A stretch of 64,000 bases of DNA from Clostridiaceae bacterium Marseille-Q4145 (GTDB lineage Bacteria > Bacillota > Clostridia > Lachnospirales > Lachnospiraceae), in the NCBI GenBank assembly GCA_018223365.1, contig JAGTTP010000001.1:186001-250000 (forward strand), written 5' to 3'. A program made the position numbers and the translations under genes. The notes under the pieces are model-generated. The model saw nothing but the letters and a program-made list of their open reading frames with translations, did not search any database and was not told the origin of the DNA. How positions within the stretch are numbered: position 1 is the stretch's first letter; every line of letters begins with the position of its first letter. This document shows positions 43,178-52,084 of the stretch, in pieces.

Positions 43178-43459
43178 ATGGGTTTTCAGGAAAGCTTCAA
43201 AGCCCTGTCCGATCCCACCAGGCGGGAGATCCTGAATCTGCTGCGAACAGGCCCTCTCTCGGCCGGAGAACTGCTGGAACATTTCTCTATGACCGGAGCA
43301 TCCCTCTCCCATCATCTGTCCATCTTAAAAAACGCCGGACTCATCGATGATGAGAAGAAGGGAAAATTTATTTTCTATACATTAAACACAAGTGTACTGG
43401 ACGATATCCTGAACTGGATGATGTCTTTAAAGAAAGGAGATTCCCATGAAGAATCCTAA
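43178..43459 (+). CDS. sdpR: ArsR-family autorepressor SdpR
   Basis: A 93-residue winged-helix repressor. The helix-turn-helix covers LSDPTRREILNLLRTG to LSHHLSILKNAGLI (about 10-52), with the wing KKGKFIFYTLNTSV. There are no metal-binding cysteines, as expected for SdpR rather than ArsR. In Bacillus, SdpR represses the sdpRI operon until SdpI bound to SDP toxin sequesters it. An AAGGAGG site precedes the ATG, and sdpI overlaps its end by 14 bases. Confidence 0.88.
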   Translation: MGFQESFKALSDPTRREILNLLRTGPLSAGELLEHFSMTGASLSHHLSILKNAGLIDDEKKGKFIFYTLNTSVLDDILNWMMSLKKGDSHEES

Positions 43460-44087
43460 ACTTCGTATTTTAAACTATGTGATTCCGCTTATCACTCTGC
43501 TTGTTTCTATTGTCTGCTATTTTCGGCTGCCTGACCAGATTGCCTTAAGCTGGGATTTAAACGGCGCAGCTTCCTACGAAGCGAAATGGCATTTATTTCT
43601 TATGAGCGGTATGGGACTTGTCATCGCAATCCTGTTCGACATACTTCCCCATGTGGATCCGAGAAAGAAAAACTACGGTAAATTTGAGCATTTTTACGAT
43701 CAGTTCTGTATTTTTATGCAGCTCTTTCTATTCGGCATGACCGCCGTCACTCTGGTGGAGAATTTCCGTCCAGGAACTGTCAATATTCCACTGGTAATTA
43801 CGATCGCCATCGGTATTCTGTTCCTCTTTATTGGAAATGAACTGCCGAAAGTGAAAAGCAATTTCTTCATGGGCATACGAACTCCATGGGCTCTTTGCAG
43901 CGAAGAAAACTGGCGCAGAACTCACCGCCTGGGCGGAAAATGCTTCTTCACGGCAGGCATCATCCTGATCCTGGCAGCCTTTCTCCCCAGTCAAAAACTG
44001 GTCTTTGGCATTATGTTCGTACTGATTATGGTGGCAAGCCTGGTTCCCACCCTTATGTCTTATCTCTGGTATCGTAAAGGAATCTGA
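43446..44087 (+). CDS. sdpI: SdpI-family immunity/signalling membrane protein
   Basis: A 213-residue membrane protein with a DUF1648 N-terminus (ITLLVSIVCYFRLPDQIALSWDLNGAASY) and a C-terminal SdpI domain (NFFMGIRTPWALCSEENWRRTHRLGGKCF near 139-167). About six membrane segments are evident. In Bacillus it gives immunity to the SDP toxin and senses it. No sdpC-like toxin gene is nearby, so this may protect against toxins from neighbours or have a general envelope function. It is followed by a bidirectional terminator. Confidence 0.9.
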   Translation: MKNPKLRILNYVIPLITLLVSIVCYFRLPDQIALSWDLNGAASYEAKWHLFLMSGMGLVIAILFDILPHVDPRKKNYGKFEHFYDQFCIFMQLFLFGMTAVTLVENFRPGTVNIPLVITIAIGILFLFIGNELPKVKSNFFMGIRTPWALCSEENWRRTHRLGGKCFFTAGIILILAAFLPSQKLVFGIMFVLIMVASLVPTLMSYLWYRKGI

Positions 44088-44100
44088 TTTCCGCAAAAAA

Positions 44101-44138
44101 CTCCGGCCAGACAACAATGTCCGGCCGGAGTATCTTTT
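44101..44138. terminator. Bidirectional terminator between sdpI and the SseB-like gene
   Basis: An 8-bp CTCCGGCC / GGCCGGAG stem with flanking A and T tracts lies between the convergent genes ending at 44087 and 44138. Confidence 0.88.
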
Positions 44139-45025
44139 TACTCTACACCAAATCTTTTTAACAGCTTCGGAACCATATCTTTTGGAATCGGAAGTGCAAA
44201 TCCATGGGGATTGATCATATATGCTTTGGCATCTTTTACCCAGAATTTCTCCAGTTCTTTAAACGGAATCTGAATGGAACGAAGGTTTTTCTTATCTTTT
44301 GCGTACTTCTGGAATTCCCAGACATCGGTAAATACCGGGAAGAAAATGTCACCGCTCTGATGTTTCAGATAGGGAAGTCTGCACTCTTTTAATTCCAGCT
44401 TCGGATCACGCTCTTTTCCTTCTGGTGGAAGCACTGCCAAAAACAGCTTGCTCTTTACCAGATTGGAAGAAAATTCCTCATCCAGTTCTCTTAAGTGCTT
44501 CTGATCTACCAATTCTTTTTTCTTACGTGCTTCCTGCATAAGATAAATACCTGTCAGCTGCAGATTCGGCTGATACAACGGATTTTCACTTACTTTCTTC
44601 TCGAAATCTTCCGGCAGTACTTCTTTGATCTCAATGCATGCTTCCTGTCCTTCTGCCGGATGGAAACAGATTGCGTTTATACCAAGGAACGGCAAGGTTC
44701 CCAGATGCTGACGCACCTGGTTCAGATACATCTTCTTCATCTCACCCTTCGGCTCCTTTGGATTCGCCGGAACCTGCACCTCTACGGTCTTCAGTTCCAG
44801 AATCCGGACGCGGATTCCCTGCTCTTCCAGCTCTTTCTGCATTTTCTCGGCAGCTTCTTTCTGCTCAAACAGATGCACCTGGTCATTGTAATCCACTTCC
44901 TCACACTCTGCATAGGGCATGTTGGTCAGGATGGAAATGAAGGCATACGCCTCTTTCAGGTTATTTACCGCATTCACCGCAGTCTGCTTCTGTTGATTTC
45001 TGTATTTGTCAATATCGATTGCCAT
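44138..45025 (-). CDS. SseB-like protein
   Basis: A 295-residue soluble protein. The C-terminal half has an SseB-like domain (KSKLFLAVLPPEG ... GDIFFPVFTDVWEFQKYAKD ... AYMINPHGFALPIPKDMV), in which the VFTD and NPHG blocks are characteristic. The N-terminal part is charged and partly helical. SseB overexpression relates to serine sensitivity in E. coli, but the biochemical role is unknown. A GGGGAA site precedes the ATG. It is downstream of a cupin gene by 14 bases. Confidence 0.7.
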   Translation of the reverse strand: MAIDIDKYRNQQKQTAVNAVNNLKEAYAFISILTNMPYAECEEVDYNDQVHLFEQKEAAEKMQKELEEQGIRVRILELKTVEVQVPANPKEPKGEMKKMYLNQVRQHLGTLPFLGINAICFHPAEGQEACIEIKEVLPEDFEKKVSENPLYQPNLQLTGIYLMQEARKKKELVDQKHLRELDEEFSSNLVKSKLFLAVLPPEGKERDPKLELKECRLPYLKHQSGDIFFPVFTDVWEFQKYAKDKKNLRSIQIPFKELEKFWVKDAKAYMINPHGFALPIPKDMVPKLLKRFGVE

Positions 45026-45039
45026 GTTTATTCCCCACT

Positions 45040-45381
45040 TTACTCGTTATATACCAGAGCCATCATTACCAGCTCTTCGTCGGAATTATTTTCCATCCCG
45101 TGGCTCTGGCCGCATTCAATGATACAGACATCCTCCGGACCTACCGGAATACGGCTTCCATCATTGTCAATAAAAACGCCATGACCAGAAAGGATATAGT
45201 AGGGTTCTGTATCTCCCACATGCTGATGATATCCTACGCTGCTATGAGGTGCCAGCACTACCTTTGCGTACATTTTTCCATGACCGCGTAATTCTTCTGC
45301 TGTTACGATATGATGAACTTCTGCCGTTCCTTTTCCCCCGCGCAGACCTTCTACCATTTTCACTTCTGTCTTACGAACCAT
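45040..45381 (-). CDS. Small cupin-domain protein
   Basis: A 113-residue single-domain cupin. Motif 1 is SSVGYHQHVGDTEPYYILSG with two histidines and a glutamate as metal ligands. Motif 2 lies around VCIIECGQSHGMEN with the last histidine. Such proteins are often sugar-phosphate isomerases or metal-dependent binding proteins; the substrate cannot be told. A GGAGAGA site precedes the ATG. It is probably co-transcribed with the SseB-like gene. Confidence 0.82.
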   Translation of the reverse strand: MVRKTEVKMVEGLRGGKGTAEVHHIVTAEELRGHGKMYAKVVLAPHSSVGYHQHVGDTEPYYILSGHGVFIDNDGSRIPVGPEDVCIIECGQSHGMENNSDEELVMMALVYNE

Positions 45382-45597
45382 TTTCGTTCTCTCCTTTATC
45401 CGTCATTCATGTCCGATGCTCTGCTTTAGCACCGCATCACTGCATTTATTGTACCATATTATTTTCACATACGCCACCCGGAATTTCCACGCATGCTTCT
45501 CCTTTGGTTGCTTTTTTCCGACTGCTGTGTTACCGTATAGTTGTTCAGCTGTCTTGTCAGCTGATATTACATCTTTCAGGAAGGATTTATAAACAAA

Positions 45598-46668
45598 ATG
45601 AAAACAGAAGGAAATGCATTTACACGCTTTCTACAACGAAAAAACATCGTCTTTTCCGCGAAACGCTACGGAATTGATGCGCTGGGCGCCATGGCACAGG
45701 GACTCTTTGCTTCCCTCCTCATCGGCACCATCATTGCAACGCTTGGTGAGCAGGCAGGAATTCCATTTCTGGTAACAGCCGGCAGTTATGCAAAAGCCGT
45801 ATCCGGACCGGCCATGGCTATTTCTATTGGCTATGCCCTGCAGGCACCCCAGCTGGTACTCTTTTCTCTGCTGGCAGTCGGTCAGGCAGCCAATGAACTT
45901 GGAGGAGCAGGTGGTCCTCTGGCTGTTCTCGTTGTTACCATTTTTGCCGCAGAATCCGGAAAGGCCATTTCCAAAGAGACCAAAATCGATATTCTGGTCA
46001 CTCCGCTTGTAACGATTCTGGCAGGAACCATTCTTTCCGTCTGGTGGGCGCCTTCCATTGGAGCTGCAGCCAGCTCTGTCGGTCAGTTGATTATGTGGGC
46101 TACAGATCTCCAGCCCTTCTTTATGGGAATTTTTGTATCTGTCATCGTCGGCATTGCCCTGACACTTCCTATCAGCAGCGCTGCCATCTGTGCAGCTCTT
46201 AGTCTTACCGGACTGGCAGGCGGTGCAGCTGTGGCAGGCTGCTGTGCACAGATGATCGGATTTGCTGTGATGAGTTTTCCTGAAAATGGTTTTGGCGGCC
46301 TCATTTCCCAGGGACTTGGAACCAGTATGCTGCAGATGGGTAATATTGTAAAAAATCCAAGAATCTGGATTCCACCTACCCTGGCATCTGCCATCACCGG
46401 TCCCATTGCCACCTGCGTTTTCGCTCTAAAAATGAATGGTCCCGCCGTTTCCTCCGGTATGGGAACCTGCGGACTGGTAGGGCAGATCGGAGTCTACACC
46501 GGATGGCTTGCCGATATGGAATCGGGACTTCGCACAGGCATTACTTCCATGGATTGGTTTGGACTAATCCTGATTTGCTTTGTCCTCCCTGCCCTGTTAA
46601 GCGTCCTATTCTGCCGGATTCTGAAAAAAGCAGGCTGGATCAAGGAAAATGATCTGAAGCTTTCCTAA
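45598..46668 (+). CDS. PfoR-like PTS IIC-family membrane protein
   Basis: A 356-residue protein of the PTS_IIC_2 family related to PfoR, first noted as a regulator in Clostridium perfringens. It has about eight to ten membrane segments rich in glycine and alanine, with LGGAGGPLAVLVVTIFAAESGK near 101 and PISSAAICAALSLTGLAGGAAVAGCCAQMIGFAVMS near 181. No EIIA or EIIB genes are adjacent, so sugar transport is unproven. Its stop codon overlaps that of the convergent jetC gene. Confidence 0.82.
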   Translation: MKTEGNAFTRFLQRKNIVFSAKRYGIDALGAMAQGLFASLLIGTIIATLGEQAGIPFLVTAGSYAKAVSGPAMAISIGYALQAPQLVLFSLLAVGQAANELGGAGGPLAVLVVTIFAAESGKAISKETKIDILVTPLVTILAGTILSVWWAPSIGAAASSVGQLIMWATDLQPFFMGIFVSVIVGIALTLPISSAAICAALSLTGLAGGAAVAGCCAQMIGFAVMSFPENGFGGLISQGLGTSMLQMGNIVKNPRIWIPPTLASAITGPIATCVFALKMNGPAVSSGMGTCGLVGQIGVYTGWLADMESGLRTGITSMDWFGLILICFVLPALLSVLFCRILKKAGWIKENDLKLS

Positions 46669-49600
46669 CCCTCCAGCAAATTCAGATAATCCCCTTTATC
46701 AATATGCATCATACTGATCTGATTCTGAAATCTACGGAACCCATAGACGCAATCTACGTTCTGGATGAGAGACTGTAATCTCTCATCCGGGACACATACA
46801 ATAAGCTGAAGATCCAGTTCTCTCGCATAGCGCAGGCAGACCTCGCTTCGCTCCTTATCCATCTTGGAGAATGCCTCGTCCAGTAATACCAGACGCACTT
46901 TGGAATCCCGGCTGCTCTGCTGCATATAGAGCATGGCAAATCCGGCCAGCAACGCTACATATTTGGGGTTTTGCCCCTCTCCGCCGGAATCACGTCCCGC
47001 CATCTCATCCACATGATTCTTTCTGACAGATCCGTCCTCATCCTCCACGCGCTCATACATACTGAAGGTCAGATAATTCCGGTAATCTGCGTATTGTTCC
47101 ATCTCCTGCCGCTTTGCATTCAAGTTCTGGGCATCGCCCTCCTGGGGCGGCATAAACTTTTCCGTGAGCAGATCAATCTTATCTTTGTATTTCAAATAAA
47201 ATTCATCTTCCAGAAGACTCATCTGGCCATCAAATCCGTTATTATCCAGCACCTTGCTGTCCAGTTCGCTGGCCATAAGCATTTCATAAAACTGCCCGTT
47301 CTCATTATCCGCCGGGCGGATCTCAATCTGATAAGTACTGTCCGAAAAACGAATCCTGGAAAGCAGACGGTTGATCTCTCTTGCATGGCGGTATGCCGCT
47401 TTGATCTCTCCATGAATGGCCGCAATGACGTTGTCCCGAAGGCTTGTATAGACCTGATCGCACTGCATCCGGAATTCTTCCTTATACTGTGGTTCGTAAT
47501 CCCTCCGACACTGTTCCAGGATCCGGTCGTAGGCATCATTTTCCTTCTCCACACCAGAAAGACCATAGGCTGCATAGATTCGGTTGAAGTCCATTCTGGC
47601 ACGGGAACGGTTTTCCTGTTGTTCCTGCTCAAGTTCCTGTAAAGAAGTTAATTCTCTGGTCATCCGATTACGGTAGCTGGTTTCGGACTGGGTAAGCAGC
47701 TGCTCACTGACTTCTGCTGCCAGCTCTTCATTTTCCACAAATCCTTCTGACAATGCAGCCAGATTTTCCTTATATTTCTTTACATCAGATTCAATGCTTC
47801 CCTGCACACGAATATGTTCTATCATCTCTGCCTGCAGCATTCCCACTTTCCGGTTCTGTTCCTGCTGCTTTGCGGTCAGTTCTTCTTTCTGTGCTTCCAG
47901 CTGTGCTGTCAGACTGCCGTTTTGAAGCTCACGGATCTCCTGCTCCAGCTTCTCCTGTTTCTTATAATAACGCTCCAGGTCTGCGGCTGCCTGAGATAAC
48001 TCCAGCACATGCTCCGGCTCCATATGAAGCATTTCAAAATTCAACGCTTTTTTCAGGCTTCTGCAAGTGGAAGCATACTCTTCCAGTTCGTTTTCCAGTA
48101 CATTCACCCTGTCGGAAAGCTCCGTCATTTTTGTACGGGACACCTTCGTTCCGATGCAGGCTCTTAAAGTATAATCTTTCTCTCGCAGATGGCGGAACCT
48201 ATAATTGCTGTAAGAATAACAGTCCGGTGTCACACCGTCACGCACTTTGGACAATTCCTCTAGAGACTCACATTTTACGGTGCGTCCAAGATACCGTTTC
48301 AGACAATCGTCTACAAAGGATTCTTCTGCACGAACCGCTTCATAGAGAGTTCCCGGCTGTGCCTGAGGCTGGTCTTTCAGAATTGCCTGGGTATTAATCA
48401 GATCCACTTCCTGGAACTTCTTCAGGCGGCGGAACAGATTTGCCGCATCAAGGGCATATTCCGGCGCTGTCACCAGACTGTATTTCAGACGACCCAGCCG
48501 TCCTTCCACTGCATTCTTCCATTTTTCGTCAGTGACGTCAAAAAGATCTGCCAGAATGTAAACGGGTGCTTTCTTTCCATAGAGATTGGAAAGAGCGCTC
48601 TCCAGCTGGGTTCTGGCCTGCCGGAGATTCTTATCATAAGGCTTCCGATCGTGTTTCAGCTCATCAAGAATCTCTTTTTTCTCTTCCAGTTCTGCCGACA
48701 GTATGCGCTGCCGTTCTGTCAGATCCTCTAACTCTTCTTCCACATTTTCTCTGGCTTCTTCCAGACGCTTCTGAAGTTCCTTACAGTTCTCTTCCGTGAC
48801 CTTTCCTTTGCGGAATTCATCCAGAAGCTGCAGGGCAAAATTACTCACATAGCCGGAAACTGTCTCCTCTGTCTCCCACGCGCTTAAATCATCCAGCAGT
48901 TTTCTCCACTGACGGCTGTTTCCGGAAAGCAGCAGAACCGTATTTTCAAGTTCTGTCAATTCCTTCTGCTTCTGTCCGTAATCACTGGAGCGAAGAGCCG
49001 CCTGAACTTCCACCAGTTCTGCAGCCAGCATTTCCGACGTTTTTTCTTCCTCTGCCTGCTGTTTCTGAAGATTAGCAACAGCTTCCGCCTCTTTCTTCAG
49101 ATCCTGTGTTCTGGTCTCCAGATGAGCTCTGGTACTCTCGATCTCAATGTATTTTAACACTGTTTCTGCATGAACCATATCCGCACGGGTCTTTATAAGG
49201 CCTTCATGGCTCTCCCGGATCTCACTGAGCAGACGGATTCTCCGCTCCAGATCCTCCACGCGCTCTTTGATCTCCCTGTAAGCCCCCAGCTGTTCACTGA
49301 TCTTCTCGATGGCGCTCTCCCGACTCTTCGGGAACATATAATCCTTAATAAACTGACCGGTACCGTTGGTCATCCGAAGAGCGATAGCACTCTTTTCCAT
49401 GGTCATCAGACGCTGTGCATCCACGGAGCCTAAGATCACTTCATAAAGAGTGTTCACATAGGATTCTCTGGACGGATAGAGACGGTTTACTTCTCCTCTT
49501 CCCCGGTTATCCGGACTGCTCTTTCTGGCCTCACAGAGCTTCTTCATCCGCCCTCTGGAATAAGGAATCCCCCCTTCTTCCAGATACTCATCCTCCGGCA

Positions 49601-50015
49601 TGGATCCGGAGTGGCTGAAAAAGGTATATTTTCCATTGATATCCGTATCGGCTCTGCCGATCTCAAAGAGTACTCCAAAACAAGTCGTAACGCCACTTCC
49701 CGTATCTTTGATTTCCAACACCAACGTGGAACCAAAGTCCTGTCCTCCGCGGTTAGCTGTACCGTCCTTCTGCTCTCCGCGGAGGTAACTCATAACACTT
49801 CTTCGGTTCTTTGCATCATCTGCGGCCTTATTCAGGAAGGATGCGGACATGCTTCCATAGAGCACCACCTGAATGGCGTCCATAACCGTTGATTTTCCCG
49901 ATCCGCTCTTTCCACTGAACAGATTCACATATTCATGAAATTCCATCATTCGATGGCTGATTCCGCCCCAGTTATTCAGCAGCATCCGGGTTATAATCTT
50001 CTTCGCCTGCTTCAA
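46665..50015 (-). CDS. jetC: JetC/MksB-like SMC-family ATPase
   Basis: About 1116 residues with SMC/MukB architecture. An N-terminal ATPase half has Walker A GKSGSGKST at 35-43. Two long coiled-coil arms, about 235-450 and 630-790, flank a hinge-like region. The C-terminal half has Walker B VRLVLLDEAFSKMD near 1050. It is the motor subunit of Wadjet (JetABCD) or MksBEFG systems. The frame opens with TTG at 50015 inside jetB; an ATG at 49985 in the same frame is an alternative. It is followed immediately by a convergent unrelated gene, so no jetD follows. Confidence 0.83.
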   Translation of the reverse strand: MKQAKKIITRMLLNNWGGISHRMMEFHEYVNLFSGKSGSGKSTVMDAIQVVLYGSMSASFLNKAADDAKNRRSVMSYLRGEQKDGTANRGGQDFGSTLVLEIKDTGSGVTTCFGVLFEIGRADTDINGKYTFFSHSGSMPEDEYLEEGGIPYSRGRMKKLCEARKSSPDNRGRGEVNRLYPSRESYVNTLYEVILGSVDAQRLMTMEKSAIALRMTNGTGQFIKDYMFPKSRESAIEKISEQLGAYREIKERVEDLERRIRLLSEIRESHEGLIKTRADMVHAETVLKYIEIESTRAHLETRTQDLKKEAEAVANLQKQQAEEEKTSEMLAAELVEVQAALRSSDYGQKQKELTELENTVLLLSGNSRQWRKLLDDLSAWETEETVSGYVSNFALQLLDEFRKGKVTEENCKELQKRLEEARENVEEELEDLTERQRILSAELEEKKEILDELKHDRKPYDKNLRQARTQLESALSNLYGKKAPVYILADLFDVTDEKWKNAVEGRLGRLKYSLVTAPEYALDAANLFRRLKKFQEVDLINTQAILKDQPQAQPGTLYEAVRAEESFVDDCLKRYLGRTVKCESLEELSKVRDGVTPDCYSYSNYRFRHLREKDYTLRACIGTKVSRTKMTELSDRVNVLENELEEYASTCRSLKKALNFEMLHMEPEHVLELSQAAADLERYYKKQEKLEQEIRELQNGSLTAQLEAQKEELTAKQQEQNRKVGMLQAEMIEHIRVQGSIESDVKKYKENLAALSEGFVENEELAAEVSEQLLTQSETSYRNRMTRELTSLQELEQEQQENRSRARMDFNRIYAAYGLSGVEKENDAYDRILEQCRRDYEPQYKEEFRMQCDQVYTSLRDNVIAAIHGEIKAAYRHAREINRLLSRIRFSDSTYQIEIRPADNENGQFYEMLMASELDSKVLDNNGFDGQMSLLEDEFYLKYKDKIDLLTEKFMPPQEGDAQNLNAKRQEMEQYADYRNYLTFSMYERVEDEDGSVRKNHVDEMAGRDSGGEGQNPKYVALLAGFAMLYMQQSSRDSKVRLVLLDEAFSKMDKERSEVCLRYARELDLQLIVCVPDERLQSLIQNVDCVYGFRRFQNQISMMHIDKGDYLNLLEG

Positions 50016-50634
50016 CTTCCTCTTCCTCCCTGCTTTCTGCTTCCTGTACTTCTTCTCTGTATTTCTCCACCAGACGGTTCATGTCCAATGCCGAACAATA
50101 CAGATTAATCGTTCCATAAATATAGATGGGGGTCTCATCGTCCACATCACGGACAGCACCCGGCACGTCGATCATCTGATGCATTCTCATAAGATACAGT
50201 GCCTCTCTCCATTCTGCCGTGGTCAGTTTTCTCGTAATCAGATTGGTATCTTTTCCGTATTCACGCATTTCCGGCAGATTCGTCACCGTAGCATGAAGAC
50301 CTTCTCCCAGCACTTTATCCCGGTAGATTAGTTTCAGAATTAACACCAGCAGCGTTGTAGTGATAGACATACGCTCCACTGCGGCTCCTTCCCCGGCCAG
50401 CCGGAAAATACGTTCCTGCGGGTCATGGATCAGTTCACATCCAAGTACGGATACATAATCCTCAATAAATGCCCGGTGTTTCGCACAGGTCTGATATCTC
50501 GGGTTATCCCTTGGCGTCAACGTCGCCGGATCATATTTGGTCTGGAGAATGCAGGTCTGCCGGAACAGATCCCGGATCGTCCGTTTTACTTCTTCCGCTT
50601 CCGACAGCGAAAGTTCTTCTAAATATGTACTCAT
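49972..50634 (-). CDS. jetB: JetB/MksE-like DUF4194 protein
   Basis: A 220-residue kleisin-associated WHD protein (KITE-like). The DUF4194 pattern is visible: RTIRDLFRQTCILQTKYD near 15, FIEDYVSVLGCELIHDPQERIFRL near 55, and TTTLLVLILKLIYRDK near 92. The C-terminus is strongly acidic. It bridges JetA and the JetC heads in Wadjet complexes. It overlaps jetA by 4 bases and jetC by up to 44 bases, so the three proteins are translationally coupled and expected to form one complex. Confidence 0.83.
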   Translation of the reverse strand: MSTYLEELSLSEAEEVKRTIRDLFRQTCILQTKYDPATLTPRDNPRYQTCAKHRAFIEDYVSVLGCELIHDPQERIFRLAGEGAAVERMSITTTLLVLILKLIYRDKVLGEGLHATVTNLPEMREYGKDTNLITRKLTTAEWREALYLMRMHQMIDVPGAVRDVDDETPIYIYGTINLYCSALDMNRLVEKYREEVQEAESREEEEVEAGEEDYNPDAAE

Positions 50635-51971
50635 GCTTTTTCTTTCTCCTCTTCTGCATTCTCTATGGTAAGACCTGAGAAGGTAAGTCCTCCCTCTCCC
50701 CGGATCTCGTCGCCAATGGCAATCCGTTGAGCATCATCCTGCCGCTCGGTAGCTTCCTGCCAGATAAAGAACAGTTTTTCCAGATCTTCCACGGAATGTA
50801 TTGCATCTTTTGTAACAGAAAAGACGCCATTCTTTTCATATTCTTTTCGGAAAGACCGGATCTCTTCTTTTGTATACAGAGGCTGCAAAATAAAATCTTC
50901 CATCTCGCCGGAATCAGCATTTGCTCCTGCGGATACCGATACCGGCTGAAATGCTTCTTTTTCCATATCCCTGGGTGTGTAAAAACTCTTCTCTGTGATT
51001 ACCCGATAAGGAGAAGTGACACCCATAGAGGATGCCAGTTCTTCCAGGATCTCTTCCTTCCGGCTGCTCCGGTTCAGAAGATTCACAAGCTGCAGTGTCG
51101 GATCCTCTTCTGCAGAACCTTCCCTCAAAATATAGCGAATTCTCGCCGCTGCACGGCTGGCAAAGACCGTCTTTTGCTCAATGAGCCGATTGTATCTCCG
51201 TTCAATGCCGTCAAACTCCCTCTCGATTCTAAGCAGAATTTCTGCCGCTTCATCATCAATCTCAGGATTGCTCATATTCTGGTCGATCAGTTCTTTTACG
51301 GCTTCTTTGTAACGGTAAAAGCTGTCCGTAGTCGTCAGAATCGCATATTTCTTACTGTCACTGTTATGAATTTCCCGGATCAGTACCTCCTGAATACCAC
51401 GAAAATCCTTCTGTCCTGACAATTCATCAAAATACCCTCTCATGCCTTCCTGCATGGCTGCCAGCATCTGTGACAGCTTTCGGGAAGTACGAAGGGCACT
51501 TCTCAGCATCTCTGTATTTTTTTCCGGGTCTGCGCTGTAGGTAAAAAGATAGCTATACACAGCCAGCACACTCTCCCGTTCCTCACTGTCCTCTTCCACG
51601 GATAATTTCTGAAACAGCTCCACATAAAACTGGCTGTACTCAGGAAATGAAACTACATAACTGTTCAGCGTCTCATCAAAGTCCTGTCTAAGCCATCCCC
51701 ACTCTTCAAAATGCCGGAGGCAGACCGCTGCCATATTACTTCTGGTCAGAAGACTTCCTTCCTCATCAAAACGTTCCTCACTCCAGTCAATGGTCGCTGA
51801 TGCCAGCTGTTCATTGATGATAGCCCGGCACTCCTGCTCGGTAAGTCCCAGCGCAGAATAAGACCGGCTGCTCTCCTCATAGATGGCCACCAGAAATGCT
51901 ATATAATACTCCATATATTTGCTTCCGAAAAGCTTATAAAAGTCTTTCGGAATCCGTTCTAACAGATTCAT
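50631..51971 (-). CDS. jetA: JetA/MksF-like kleisin (DUF5716)
   Basis: A 446-residue, mostly helical protein matching the JetA family by order and N-terminus: MNLLERIPKDFYKLFGSKYM then ARYIAFLVAIYEESS-like sequence with winged-helix character to about residue 110. Helical segments in the middle (about 120-260) and a C-terminal domain after a linker near 330-345 fit a kleisin. It is the first gene of the jetABC operon. A TATAAT -10 element lies 46-51 bases upstream; its ribosome binding site is weak. Confidence 0.8.
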   Translation of the reverse strand: MNLLERIPKDFYKLFGSKYMEYYIAFLVAIYEESSRSYSALGLTEQECRAIINEQLASATIDWSEERFDEEGSLLTRSNMAAVCLRHFEEWGWLRQDFDETLNSYVVSFPEYSQFYVELFQKLSVEEDSEERESVLAVYSYLFTYSADPEKNTEMLRSALRTSRKLSQMLAAMQEGMRGYFDELSGQKDFRGIQEVLIREIHNSDSKKYAILTTTDSFYRYKEAVKELIDQNMSNPEIDDEAAEILLRIEREFDGIERRYNRLIEQKTVFASRAAARIRYILREGSAEEDPTLQLVNLLNRSSRKEEILEELASSMGVTSPYRVITEKSFYTPRDMEKEAFQPVSVSAGANADSGEMEDFILQPLYTKEEIRSFRKEYEKNGVFSVTKDAIHSVEDLEKLFFIWQEATERQDDAQRIAIGDEIRGEGGLTFSGLTIENAEEEKEKA

Positions 51972-52016
51972 TTGTATAAACTAACCTGCCCTTCTTCCAT
52001 TCTCCATTAAAACTTT

Positions 52017-52022
52017 ATTATA
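52017..52022 (-). promoter_or_regulatory. -10 element of the jetABC operon
   Basis: A perfect minus-strand TATAAT, with a start expected near 52010, 39 bases before the jetA ATG. The -35 region is only a T-rich TTTTCT, so the promoter may need help or be weak. Confidence 0.55.
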
Positions 52023-52044
52023 CAGGGATTTCAAGAAAAAGAAA

Positions 52045-52077
52045 AGGCATGCCTTCACAATTTGTAAAAGCATGCCT
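52045..52077 (-). terminator. Intrinsic terminator of the AraC-type regulator gene
   Basis: An 8-bp AGGCATGC / GCATGCCT stem followed on the minus strand by TTTTCTTTTTC, 8 bases after the regulator stop codon. Confidence 0.82.
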
Positions 52078-52084
52078 CCTGTCA

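Noticed and set aside
46665..50015. SbcC or Rad50-type nuclease ATPase, or classical Smc
   Set aside because: No SbcD partner or zinc-hook CxxC is present, and the DUF4194 and DUF5716-like genes in the operon point to JetC/MksB.
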